NCBI GenBank assembly: GCA_002423025.1
Contig: DIUN01000034.1
Span: 1 to 40,730, forward strand
Reading direction: 5' to 3'
Source of the DNA: Sphingomonadales bacterium UBA6157
GTDB taxonomy: Bacteria; Pseudomonadota; Alphaproteobacteria; Sphingomonadales; Sphingomonadaceae
Length of the DNA stretch: 40,730 nt
The position numbers and the translations under genes were made by a program. This document shows positions 23,388 through 31,614 of this stretch, piece after piece; position 1 is the stretch's first letter; each line of letters begins with the position of its first letter. The notes under the pieces were generated by a model. It was not told where the DNA came from, did no database searches, and saw only the letters and a program-made list of their open reading frames with translations.

Positions 23388-24410
23388 CTAGCTGGCACTG
23401 GGCGCGATGTGGAGCCGCCGCATCTTCTCGATGAGCGTTGTGCGTTGCAGCCCCAGCATCCGCGCCGTAGCCGACACAGTACCGCCGGAAGCGGTGAGCG
23501 CCGCCATGATATAGGCCTGCTCCAGCTCGTTGAGGATTCGCTTGAGATCAATCCCGCCGCCCTCGTGTACGGGCGGCAGGGTGAGGGTCGTCGCAGGCGG
23601 TATATCCAACGTCGGCTCGGCAGCGCCGCGCGCCAGCGGTCGCAACAGCTTGGCCAGTTCCTCGCGGCCAATGGTTTCATCTGGGAAGTGCGCTTGCGCT
23701 CGCTCAACAAAGTTCTTGAGTTCGCGCACATTGCCGGGCCAGGGGTGCTCCATCAGCGCGGCCACCGCGCTGGGGCAGAAGCGTACTGGGAGACCCATCA
23801 ATCGTCCGCAGAAATGCTCGATCAGCTGGGGAATGTCCTCCGGCCGTTCGGCCAGCGAAGGCATTTCGATGCGGATGACATCGAGCCGGTAGAGTAGGTC
23901 AGAGCGGAAGTTGCCGCGATCGATGGCTGCGAACAGATCTACGCTGGTGGCGGCAACCAAGCGGACATCGACTGCGATCGGCAGCATTCCGCCAACCCGC
24001 TCGACCACCCGCGTCTCAAGCGCGCGCAGCAGCTTGGCCTGCATTGCCAGCGGCATGTCCCCAACTTCGTCGAGGAACAATGTGCCTTTGTGCGCAGCCT
24101 CGAAGCGGCCTGGCCGAGCGCGGATGGCGCCGGTGAAGGCGCCAGCCTCATGGCCGAACATCTCGCTTTCCAGCAGATCGGGCGCCACGGCTGCGCAGTT
24201 GAGCGCCACGAAGGGCCGCGCGGCGCGGCGGCTGCGCTGGTGCAGCAGTTGCGCCACCACGTCCTTGCCGGAGCCCGATGGCCCCGTGATCAGTACCGAG
24301 GCCGCGCTGTCTGCTATCTTTTCAATCTCGGCGCGAATGCCAATTATCTGCGGGCTTGATCCGACAAGTGCAGCGAGTTGCGGCGCAGATTTTTCATGTT
24401 TGTTGTGCAT
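23388..24410 (-). CDS. FleQ-like sigma-54-dependent regulator without N-terminal receiver
   Basis: This 340-residue protein consists of an AAA+ sigma-54 activator domain and a Fis-type helix-turn-helix. Walker A is GPSGSGKD (43-50), GAFTGA is at 90-95, and Walker B is GTLFLDEVGDMP. Pseudomonas FleQ, the master regulator of flagella, has an additional N-terminal domain that is missing here. The remaining sequence tracks FleQ closely, including GAIRARPGRFE after the GAFTGA loop and IDLKRILNELEQAYIMAAL before the recognition helix RTTLIEKMRRL (FleQ: RTTLVEKMRKY). It converges on fliD and is divergent from a MarR-type gene. Three FleQ-pattern boxes precede the flagellar operon, a likely target. 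CtrA-like sites lie in its own promoter region. Confidence 0.88.
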   Translation of the reverse strand: MHNKHEKSAPQLAALVGSSPQIIGIRAEIEKIADSAASVLITGPSGSGKDVVAQLLHQRSRRAARPFVALNCAAVAPDLLESEMFGHEAGAFTGAIRARPGRFEAAHKGTLFLDEVGDMPLAMQAKLLRALETRVVERVGGMLPIAVDVRLVAATSVDLFAAIDRGNFRSDLLYRLDVIRIEMPSLAERPEDIPQLIEHFCGRLMGLPVRFCPSAVAALMEHPWPGNVRELKNFVERAQAHFPDETIGREELAKLLRPLARGAAEPTLDIPPATTLTLPPVHEGGGIDLKRILNELEQAYIMAALTASGGTVSATARMLGLQRTTLIEKMRRLHIAPSAS

Positions 24411-24429
24411 TATCTGGTCCGATAGCTTG

Positions 24430-24501
24430 TTAACGAAAAGCTAACACGCGGCTAACACTTGACCCGAACGGTTGTCCCTCCGAACAACTTGCATTAACCA
24501 T
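24430..24501. promoter_or_regulatory. Putative CtrA sites between the FleQ-like and MarR-like genes
   Basis: TTAA-N7-CTAA is at 24430-24444, one base from the CtrA consensus, and the half-site TTAACCAT is at 24494-24501. A GANTC methylation site follows at 24514-24518. All lie in the 132-base region shared by two divergent regulator genes, so CtrA could control either or both. Binding is inferred. Confidence 0.55.
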
Positions 24502-24542
24502 TAGACCTGTTCTGAATCTTTACACCCGAAAGCCACGCCGAA

Positions 24543-25412
24543 ATGACGAACGACACCCATCCGGAAGCGGCAAACTGGAACCGTAATGGATTCTTCGGGC
24601 CGATTGTCCGCGTATGGAACACCAGCGCCAATTGGGCTGCGGCGGGTCCGGCTTGCGGCCCCGGCTGGGAAATCCTCCCGACTCCTGCGGACTTGGCTAC
24701 CGAATCGGGCATGGCACGTCCGACCGGCAATGCGGACTGCGTGCTGGTCGATAGCTGCGATCTGGCCGTAGTTCCTGTGGATTATGTGCGTCGCGCCGGG
24801 TTGCCGATGGTGCTTGCGCTGGGTGCTGGTGAAGTACGCGCGGAGTATCTCGACGAAGCCGATGGCTTTGTCTTTGCCGATGATGATGTGGCGACGCTGG
24901 GCGGCGTTTTTGCCCGGGCAGTGAGGCCTGAATCGGGGTTGATGGTGCGCGACCTCAGCGATGGCGCCGCCAACACCATCAACGCCCTCTCTGCCGAGGC
25001 CGGGCGCATTGCCGAGGCGTTGGCCAAACTCGCCCAGGCCGAGCGCAACCCAGTGGCCGATGCGCAGCCGATCGGTGCGCCGCTCATTCGCCGCATCATC
25101 CGTTCCCGCCGTGGTCGGGATCGGTTTTTCCCCGCCGAGATCTTCGCGGACCCAGCATGGGATATGTTGCTCGATCTTGCCGCTGCGCGCCTGGAGGGCA
25201 AGCATGTGCCGGTCTCCAGCCTGTGCATCGCCGCCGCTGTGCCCACGACCACCGCGCTGCGTTGGATCCGCAGTCTCACCGAGGCTGGGTTGTTCGAGCG
25301 GCAGGTGGATCGCAACGATGCCCGGCGGACCTATATCAGTCTTTCTCCGGCCGCGGCTGAGGCAATGATGGCGTATCTGCGCGGTTTCGCCAGCCAGTTC
25401 AGTCTGCGCTGA
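24543..25412 (+). CDS. MarR-type winged-helix protein with N-terminal receiver-like domain
   Basis: This is a 289-residue putative DNA-binding protein. The C-terminal 100 residues form a MarR-like winged helix (AWDMLLDLAAARLEGKHVPV, CIAAAVPTTTALRWIRSLTE, and NDARRTYISLS). The N-terminal 120 residues, with alternating strands and helices (DCVLVDSCDLAVV, GLPMVLALGAGEV, ADGFVFADDD), resemble a receiver without a complete phosphorylation site; this is only an impression from pattern. Similar proteins are common in sphingomonads, with unknown regulon. It is divergent from the FleQ-like gene and shares CtrA-type sites with it. The stop overlaps the convergent hydrolase gene by 14 bases. Confidence 0.82.
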   Translation: MTNDTHPEAANWNRNGFFGPIVRVWNTSANWAAAGPACGPGWEILPTPADLATESGMARPTGNADCVLVDSCDLAVVPVDYVRRAGLPMVLALGAGEVRAEYLDEADGFVFADDDVATLGGVFARAVRPESGLMVRDLSDGAANTINALSAEAGRIAEALAKLAQAERNPVADAQPIGAPLIRRIIRSRRGRDRFFPAEIFADPAWDMLLDLAAARLEGKHVPVSSLCIAAAVPTTTALRWIRSLTEAGLFERQVDRNDARRTYISLSPAAAEAMMAYLRGFASQFSLR

Positions 25413-26397
25413 GCGGCGGGGTTTCGGCCTTTGCGGCGGCTTCCAGCAGCGGCAGTACCGGAGCCAGGGCCCGCTCAGGCGCTTCTTCCATCGGGATATG
25501 GCCGACACCATCGAGTATGGCCACCCGGGCATTGGGCAACATCTCGGAGAACCACTGCGCCACGCTTACCGGAATAAGCTTGTCTTCGGCGCCCCACAGG
25601 ATCAGCGCCGGCATGCTGAGGCTGCGCAGCTTTTCCGTGTTCGCCGGCGGCGAGTAGCTGCCGAAGCGATCGATGGTGGCCTGCCGGTTGCCAGGGTAAC
25701 GCAAAAGCTCCCAATAGCGGTCGATCATCGCTGGGGTGGCAATGGCCTGCACGGAAACCGATTGCTTGAACGAGGTTTCCATCAGGCTGCGCGGCGTGAT
25801 TATGGCGGCAATGTCACGCAGCAGCGGCGTGCGAGCGAGATAGAAGCCCAGCGGCGGCTTGGAGCCCTGCGGCACAGGCTTGCCCGAGGCATCAACCAGA
25901 ATCAGCGCTGCCACCTGCTCCGGATGGGCCACGGCATAGCGCCAGGCTATGCCGCCGCCCATGCTGTTGCCGCCCAGCGCGAAGCGATGCAGGCCCAGAT
26001 GCGCCACCAATTTTTCTGTTACGCGGACATAGGCGTCGCCGGAATAATCCCGTGACGGGACTGGGCCGGAAAGCCCATGCGCCGGAAAATCGAAGGTGAT
26101 GACGCGATACTGGTCCTTGAGCGCCGCCACCCATGGTTCCCAAGTGTGCAGCGAGGCGTTGGAGCCGTGCAGGAGGATGAGAGGTAAGCCATCGCGCCGG
26201 CCCTCATCGCGCACATGGATCGTCAGCCCCGGCTCGAGTGTAATGTAGCGTGACGCCGGGCTGCCATATTTGGCGCGCAGCACAGCCACGGGGATGTCCG
26301 GAGTGCGCCCGGCCACGAACAGGCCGCCGAGCAGCACGGCCAGCGCAGCCGTGCCGATGCCGATGCGCTTGCCCCAGCGCGTCTTGCCACTTGTCAT
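25399..26397 (-). CDS. Alpha/beta hydrolase, membrane-anchored or exported
   Basis: This 332-residue alpha/beta-hydrolase-fold enzyme has an N-terminal basic segment and hydrophobic helix (GIGTAALAVLLGGLFVAG) that could anchor it in the inner membrane facing the periplasm. The catalytic triad is visible: Ser in GGNSMGGG, Asp in WGAEDKLIP and His in DGVGHIPMEE, with the oxyanion region LILLHGSNAS. The start at 26397 is chosen because it precedes the membrane helix; a longer frame runs back into the P450 gene. It lies 32 bases after the P450 gene and is probably co-transcribed. The substrate is unknown. Linkage to pigment genes makes an ester or lipid substrate possible. Confidence 0.88.
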   Translation of the reverse strand: MTSGKTRWGKRIGIGTAALAVLLGGLFVAGRTPDIPVAVLRAKYGSPASRYITLEPGLTIHVRDEGRRDGLPLILLHGSNASLHTWEPWVAALKDQYRVITFDFPAHGLSGPVPSRDYSGDAYVRVTEKLVAHLGLHRFALGGNSMGGGIAWRYAVAHPEQVAALILVDASGKPVPQGSKPPLGFYLARTPLLRDIAAIITPRSLMETSFKQSVSVQAIATPAMIDRYWELLRYPGNRQATIDRFGSYSPPANTEKLRSLSMPALILWGAEDKLIPVSVAQWFSEMLPNARVAILDGVGHIPMEEAPERALAPVLPLLEAAAKAETPPLSAD

Positions 26398-26429
26398 TCG
26401 ATTGTCCCCGGCCGGCTGAGAGGGCAGGG

Positions 26430-27809
26430 CTATAGCTTGACGATGCGGATCGGCAAGCCATCCTTGGGTTTGGGTATGGGGAACATGCTGAATTCGCCTT
26501 TGTATTCCGGCGCCAGTTCGATGCGGTTTTCCGCCAGAAGCGCAAAGAAGAAAGCTTTGACCTGCATATAGGCAAAGTGCAGCCCGAGGCACATGTGCTG
26601 GCCGCCGCCAAACGGCACCCACGCATATTTGTGCCGGCCCTTGGAGTTTTCGGCGGTGAAGCGCATCGGATCGAAGCGCTCCGGGTCCGGCCACACATCG
26701 GGCAAGCGGTGCGTCATCATCGGGTTGATGCCGACATGCGCGCCGGCCGGGATGTGATGGTTCATGAACACAAAGTCCTTGATCGCCCGGCGCGGCATCG
26801 AGGGCACAGGCGGTATCAACCGCAGTGATTCCTTGAACACCATCTCGGTGATTTCCATCATCGGCAGTGTTTCATGGGTCAGTTCGCCACCAGTCACGGC
26901 CTTCACCGCGTCGATTTCCTCGCGAATACGATCCTGCCATTCCGGGTGGGTGCCGAGGAAATGCACCATGGAACTGATTGACGAGGTAGTGGTGTCATGC
27001 GCCGCCATCATCAGGAAATTCATGTGATCGATGATTTCCTGGTCGGTCAGCAGTGCTCCCTCTTCGGTGGTGGCGTTGCAAATCTGGGTGAAGATATCAT
27101 CGCCGTCCTTGCCGCGCCGGCCGGGGATTTCGCGGCCGAAGAAATCGCTCATGAAGCGCCGGCCTTCTACGCCGCGCTTCATCTGGGTGAAGGGCAGCGG
27201 CTTGCGCACGATCGCCACAGAGGCCGCCACCATGTCGGCAAAGGCCTTGTTGATCTTCTTGGCATCCGGACCCCAGGGCACGCCGAGGAAGGAGGCAGCA
27301 GCGAGATCCAGCGTCAGCGCCTTGATTGTCGGGTAGAATTTGAACGTTGGCGCCCCTGGCCAGCCGGCGATGCCGCGCGCAATGCCGGCCTTCAACTGGC
27401 CGAGGTAGTGTCGCATCGGCTCAGTTTTGAATGCCACTGAAAGCGTCTTGCGGTGCACGCGGTGCTGCTCGAAATCCATCAGCATCAAGCCGTGCGGAAA
27501 CAGGTTCTCCAGCACCGGGTTCCACCCCAGCGCTGAGGAGAAGATCTTGTCCTTATTGAACATCACCAGTTCATTGGCTTCGGGTCCAATGAGCGATACG
27601 CCCCAACCGCCAAAGTCCTGCCTGCGGAAAACCCGGCCATAATCATCGAGCAGTTCCTGGCTCTTGCCGAGCGGGTCCTTGAGGAAGTTGATTGTCCGCA
27701 GCATCCGGATGCGCGCAGGCTGCATGCCTGGGAGGTGCGCCAGATCGGCAAAGCTCGGTTCCGGCAGGTCAGCCGGAATAAAGGCAGAGACAGGTGTCGT
27801 AACATTCAT
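26430..27809 (-). CDS. Cytochrome P450
   Basis: This is a 459-residue soluble bacterial P450 mono-oxygenase. The I-helix oxygen-binding motif is AAHDTTTSS, the K-helix ExxR is ESLRL, and the heme loop FGGGQHMCLG supplies the axial Cys407. Electron partners are not encoded nearby. The ATG at 27809 is preceded by GGAG. The gene is divergent from crtYIB across a 161-base region and probably co-transcribed with the downstream hydrolase. A role in carotenoid or terpenoid oxidation is a reasonable inference from position, but P450 substrates cannot be read from sequence. Confidence 0.93.
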   Translation of the reverse strand: MNVTTPVSAFIPADLPEPSFADLAHLPGMQPARIRMLRTINFLKDPLGKSQELLDDYGRVFRRQDFGGWGVSLIGPEANELVMFNKDKIFSSALGWNPVLENLFPHGLMLMDFEQHRVHRKTLSVAFKTEPMRHYLGQLKAGIARGIAGWPGAPTFKFYPTIKALTLDLAAASFLGVPWGPDAKKINKAFADMVAASVAIVRKPLPFTQMKRGVEGRRFMSDFFGREIPGRRGKDGDDIFTQICNATTEEGALLTDQEIIDHMNFLMMAAHDTTTSSISSMVHFLGTHPEWQDRIREEIDAVKAVTGGELTHETLPMMEITEMVFKESLRLIPPVPSMPRRAIKDFVFMNHHIPAGAHVGINPMMTHRLPDVWPDPERFDPMRFTAENSKGRHKYAWVPFGGGQHMCLGLHFAYMQVKAFFFALLAENRIELAPEYKGEFSMFPIPKPKDGLPIRIVKL

Positions 27810-27864
27810 TGCGGAGCTCCCGAGTGCGGACCCTTGATACGCAAATCGCCCTGTGCTTGCAACG

Positions 27865-27882
27865 TGTTGTCGCGCTTACACA
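27865..27882. promoter_or_regulatory. TGT-N12-ACA palindrome between P450 and crtY (PpsR/CrtJ pattern)
   Basis: TGT-N12-ACA, also readable as GTGT-N10-ACAC (27864-27881), lies in the middle of the divergent P450/crtY promoter region. This is the pattern bound by the redox/light repressor PpsR (CrtJ) at pigment promoters in phototrophic alphaproteobacteria. It is a short motif and could occur by chance. Confidence 0.35.
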
Positions 27883-27970
27883 TTGATAGGGGCGGCGGAA
27901 TGCCGCTGCCTGCAGTCTGTCGCGGCAACATGGCGCGCGCGCGGGCTTTCGCAAGCTTCAATCCCTGCTT

Positions 27971-29143
27971 ATGAACGACCCTGTGGAGCATGACATCATC
28001 CTTGCCGGCGGCGGCCTCGCCAACGGCCTGATCGCGTTGCGGCTGGCCCAGATGCGGCCTGGCCTGCGCGTCACGATCATCGAGGCGGGACAAGCTCTGG
28101 GCGGTAACCACACATGGTCTTCGTTCACCGGCGATCTTTCTCCCGCGCAGCAAAACTGGACGGCGCCGCTCTTCGAGCATCGCTGGCCGCACTACGAGGT
28201 GCGCTTTCCGCATCTGCAGCGCCGGCTGGACGCGAGCTACGGCAGCGCCACCTCCGAGCGATTGGCGGCGGAAGTGGCGCGCGCCCTGCCGCCTGAACGC
28301 ATTCTCACCGGCACCCCGATCGTGGCGCTCACCCCCACAAGCGTCACTCTGGCCGATCAGCGGGTGTTGACCGCCGGCGCGGTGATCGATGGCCGGGGGC
28401 AGGGGCCGACCAAGGCGCTCGACCTGCGATGGCAGAAGTTTCTGGGCCTGGAAGTGGAGCTTGCCGCGCCGCACGGGTTGACCGGACCAATCATCATGGA
28501 CGCCACCGTGCCGCAGCGCGATGGCTATCGCTTTGTTTACACGCTGCCGTTCGGCCCGACCCGTGTGCTGATCGAGGACACCTATTTCAGCGATGGCGCT
28601 GATCTTGCGCCGGATCTTTTGCGCAGCCACCTCGCCGACTATGCTGCTTCACAAGGCTGGACGATCGTTGCGACGCACCGCGAAGAGTTCGGCATCTTGC
28701 CACTCGGAATCGGCGGAAATATCGAAGCGTTCTGGGACGAAGGCGAGGCCGGAGTGCCACGCGTCGGCCTGCGTGCCGGGATGTTCCATCCCGTGACTGG
28801 CTACAGCTTTCCCGATGCCGTGCAGATTGCCGATCTGGTGGCCGACCTCCCAAAGCTCGATGTTGCGTCGATCTATGCCGCGGTCCGCGCGCACAGCGTC
28901 AAGGCGTGGAAAGCGCGGGGCATGTACCGGCTGCTCAATCGCATGCTGTTCCTGGCGGCGTTGCCCGATGAACGTTACCGTGTGCTCGAGCGCTTTTACG
29001 AGCATAACGAGGCACTTGTTGGCCGCTTTTATGCGGCAAGGCCGGAACTGAAGGATTGGATGACCATCCTGTCTGGCAAGCCGCCGCTGCCAGTGGGGCG
29101 CGCGGCGAGCACTCTCATCAAATATGAGCTTGGGATGATATGA
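27971..29143 (+). CDS. crtY: Lycopene beta-cyclase CrtY
   Basis: CrtY turns the two ends of lycopene into beta rings, giving beta-carotene, at the membrane. The protein is 390 residues. The dinucleotide-binding motif is DIILAGGGLANGLIALRLAQ, and the family block GGNHTWSSF follows. Further blocks (VIDGRG, GYRFVYTLPFGPTRVLIEDTYF cut here to its two halves GYRFVYTLPF and RVLIEDTYF, and LRAGMFHPVTGYSFPDAV) are characteristic of the CrtY type. The end overlaps crtI by ATGA. The ATG at 27971 has no clear ribosome site. Confidence 0.95.
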   Translation: MNDPVEHDIILAGGGLANGLIALRLAQMRPGLRVTIIEAGQALGGNHTWSSFTGDLSPAQQNWTAPLFEHRWPHYEVRFPHLQRRLDASYGSATSERLAAEVARALPPERILTGTPIVALTPTSVTLADQRVLTAGAVIDGRGQGPTKALDLRWQKFLGLEVELAAPHGLTGPIIMDATVPQRDGYRFVYTLPFGPTRVLIEDTYFSDGADLAPDLLRSHLADYAASQGWTIVATHREEFGILPLGIGGNIEAFWDEGEAGVPRVGLRAGMFHPVTGYSFPDAVQIADLVADLPKLDVASIYAAVRAHSVKAWKARGMYRLLNRMLFLAALPDERYRVLERFYEHNEALVGRFYAARPELKDWMTILSGKPPLPVGRAASTLIKYELGMI

Positions 29144-30636
29144 CCAGTGTCGCCGTTATCGGCAGCGGATTTGGCGGCTTGGCGCTCGCCATCCGGCTGC
29201 AATCGGCGGGCATTGCCACAACGCTCATCGAGGCCCGCGACAAGCCGGGTGGCCGTGCCTACGTCTTTGAAGACGCAGGCTTCACTTTCGATGCCGGGCC
29301 GACTGTCATTACCGATCCGTCCAGCCTTGAAGAGCTGTTTGCGCTCTCAGGACGCAAACTTGCGGATTATGTCGAGTTGCTGCCGGTGGCGCCGTTTTAT
29401 CGGTTGATGTGGGAGGATGGCTTCGTCTTCGATTACTCGAACGACCAGAAGTTGCTCGACGATCAGATCCGAGCCAAGAATCCTCGTGATGTAGAGGGTT
29501 ATCAAAAATTCTTCGAGTTCAGCCAGCACGTCTTCCGCGAGGGCTATCTCAAGCTTGGCCACGAGGCCTTTCTAGATTTCCGTACCATGCTCAAGGCCGC
29601 GCCGCAGATGATGCGGTACGAGGCATTCCGCTCTGTCTACGCCATGGTGGCGCGGCACATCAAAGACCCGCAACTTCGCCAGGCCTTCAGCTTTCACTCA
29701 CTCCTGGTGGGTGGAAATCCGTTCAAGACCAGCTCGATTTACGCGCTCATCCACGCATTGGAAAAGGAGTGGGGGGTGTGGTTCCCGCGCGGCGGAACCC
29801 ATGCGCTCGTGCGCGGCATGGTCAAGCTGTTCGAGGATCTGGGCGGTACGGTGCGCATCGGCTCGAAGGTCGAGACCATCACCGCCGCGGGGGGCCGGGT
29901 GACGGGGGTTCGCACCGCTGATGGCTGGAGTGGTGCATTCGATGCGGTCGCTTCCAACGGTGATATCGTTCATACATACAAGGAGTTGCTGGCCGACCAT
30001 CCGCGGGGACAGGCGATGGGAAAGTCCCTCGCTAAGCGCAGCTTTTCGCCATCGCTGTTTGTTGTCTATTTTGGCCTCAAGAGTGAGCGCCCGGATGTGA
30101 AGCACCACACAATCCTGTTCGGTGAGCGCTACAAGGAGTTGATGGACGATATCTATCACGGCCCGCTGGCCGATGATTTTTCGCTTTATCTGCACCACCC
30201 CACCGCCACTGATCCGGCGCTGGCGCCGCCAGGCCACAGTGGCTTTTATGTGCTCTCGCCGGTGCCGCATCGCGGCAACTTCACAGGTGATTGGGATGCT
30301 GTGGCGCCGGCCTATGCAGAGAAGATTCTCGCCGCCCTTGAGCGCCGCGTTCTGCCTGGCCTGAAGCGCGATCTGGTAACGATGCGGGCCTTCACGCCCA
30401 AGGATTTCAGCACCGAGCTTGGCGCGCATCTCGGCAGCGCCTTCAGCCTTGAGCCCGTACTCTGGCAATCTGCCTATTTCCGCACCCACAATCGGGACGA
30501 TGTCTTGAAGAACCTGTATTTTGTCGGCGCGGGAACGCATCCTGGCGCGGGCATTCCCGGCGTTGTCGGCTCAGCGAAGGCCACGGCCGGTCTGATGCTC
30601 GCAGATCTGCTTCCGGCGCAGGCGAACGCAGCATGA
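29140..30636 (+). CDS. crtI: Phytoene desaturase CrtI
   Basis: CrtI is a FAD-dependent membrane-associated enzyme that introduces four double bonds into phytoene to give lycopene. The protein is 498 residues. The N-terminal Rossmann motif is VIGSGFGGLALAIRLQSAG with EARDKPGGRA and FDAGPTVITDP. The C-terminal FAD motif FVGAGTHPGAGIPGVVGSAK is typical of bacterial phytoene desaturases. It overlaps crtY and crtB by four bases each, giving one translationally coupled unit. Neurosporene- versus lycopene-forming specificity cannot be told by eye, but a downstream cyclase suggests lycopene. Confidence 0.96.
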   Translation: MTSVAVIGSGFGGLALAIRLQSAGIATTLIEARDKPGGRAYVFEDAGFTFDAGPTVITDPSSLEELFALSGRKLADYVELLPVAPFYRLMWEDGFVFDYSNDQKLLDDQIRAKNPRDVEGYQKFFEFSQHVFREGYLKLGHEAFLDFRTMLKAAPQMMRYEAFRSVYAMVARHIKDPQLRQAFSFHSLLVGGNPFKTSSIYALIHALEKEWGVWFPRGGTHALVRGMVKLFEDLGGTVRIGSKVETITAAGGRVTGVRTADGWSGAFDAVASNGDIVHTYKELLADHPRGQAMGKSLAKRSFSPSLFVVYFGLKSERPDVKHHTILFGERYKELMDDIYHGPLADDFSLYLHHPTATDPALAPPGHSGFYVLSPVPHRGNFTGDWDAVAPAYAEKILAALERRVLPGLKRDLVTMRAFTPKDFSTELGAHLGSAFSLEPVLWQSAYFRTHNRDDVLKNLYFVGAGTHPGAGIPGVVGSAKATAGLMLADLLPAQANAA

Positions 30637-31565
30637 CCGATGTTCTGGGCCACGCACGCACGGCCATCGCGCGCGGCTCGAAAAGCTTTGCCATGGCCGC
30701 CAAGCTGTTCGACCCCATCACTCGTGACCGCGCCATGCTGCTCTACGCCTGGTGCCGCCACACGGATGATGTGATCGATGGCCAGATCCTCGGGCAGGGC
30801 CGCAACGACGACACGCGCCCGCCCGCCGCGCGGCTCGCAGAAGTGGAGCGCCTCACCGAAATGGCGCTGGCCGGAGAGCCGACCGGCGTGCCGGCCTACG
30901 AGGCCTTGGCGCAGGTCGTGCGCGAAACAGGGATGCCGCCGCGTTATCCGCGTGATCTGATCCATGGCTTCCGTATCGACATGGAAGAGCGGCCTTTCCG
31001 TACCTTTGATGACACACTGGCCTATTGCTACCATGTTGCGGGCTGCGTCGGTGCAATGATGGCCATTGTCATGGGCGTTTCCCCGAATGACAAGGCGACC
31101 CTCGATCGCGCTTCAGACCTTGGAATTTCATTCCAGCTCAACAACATCGCCCGCGATGTTATCGAGGATGCGATGAACTCGCGCCGCTACATTCCCGATG
31201 ACTGGCTGGAGAGCGTCGGCCTCTCACCGACAAATTTCGCGTTTCCGCCGAACCGAAGGCAACTGGCCCGGCTGGTGACACGGCTCGTGAACGCTGCCGA
31301 AGGTTATGAAGAATCCGCCCGCTTCGGCACGCCGGCACTATCGTGGCGCGCGGCCTGGGCCGTGCTGGCTGCAGCGCGTATCTATGGCGGCATCGGCCGC
31401 AAGGTTCGCGATGGCGGGCCGGAGGCGCTCGAAAGTCGCATGAGCACGAGCAAGGCTGAAAAGCTGCGGGCTGTCGCGGCCGCACTGGCGGAAGCGCTCC
31501 GTCGCAAGTCCCTATGGCCAACCCCGGCGCCGGAGCGGACTGGGCTGTGGACGATGCCGAACTGA
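30633..31565 (+). CDS. crtB: Phytoene synthase CrtB
   Basis: CrtB condenses two geranylgeranyl diphosphates into phytoene, the first committed step of carotenoid synthesis. The protein is 310 residues. The two Asp-rich magnesium-binding motifs are in WCRHTDDVIDG and in LNNIARDVIEDA. Further signatures are RGSKSFAMAAKLFDP and YHVAGCVGAMM. It is third in the crtYIB unit and convergent with crtZ. GGPP synthase (crtE) is not in the window. Confidence 0.96.
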   Translation: MTDVLGHARTAIARGSKSFAMAAKLFDPITRDRAMLLYAWCRHTDDVIDGQILGQGRNDDTRPPAARLAEVERLTEMALAGEPTGVPAYEALAQVVRETGMPPRYPRDLIHGFRIDMEERPFRTFDDTLAYCYHVAGCVGAMMAIVMGVSPNDKATLDRASDLGISFQLNNIARDVIEDAMNSRRYIPDDWLESVGLSPTNFAFPPNRRQLARLVTRLVNAAEGYEESARFGTPALSWRAAWAVLAAARIYGGIGRKVRDGGPEALESRMSTSKAEKLRAVAAALAEALRRKSLWPTPAPERTGLWTMPN

Positions 31566-31614
31566 CGCAGCCTCGCCTGTCATCCCGATTTACGCCAGAA
31601 CCTGACCTCGTCCG

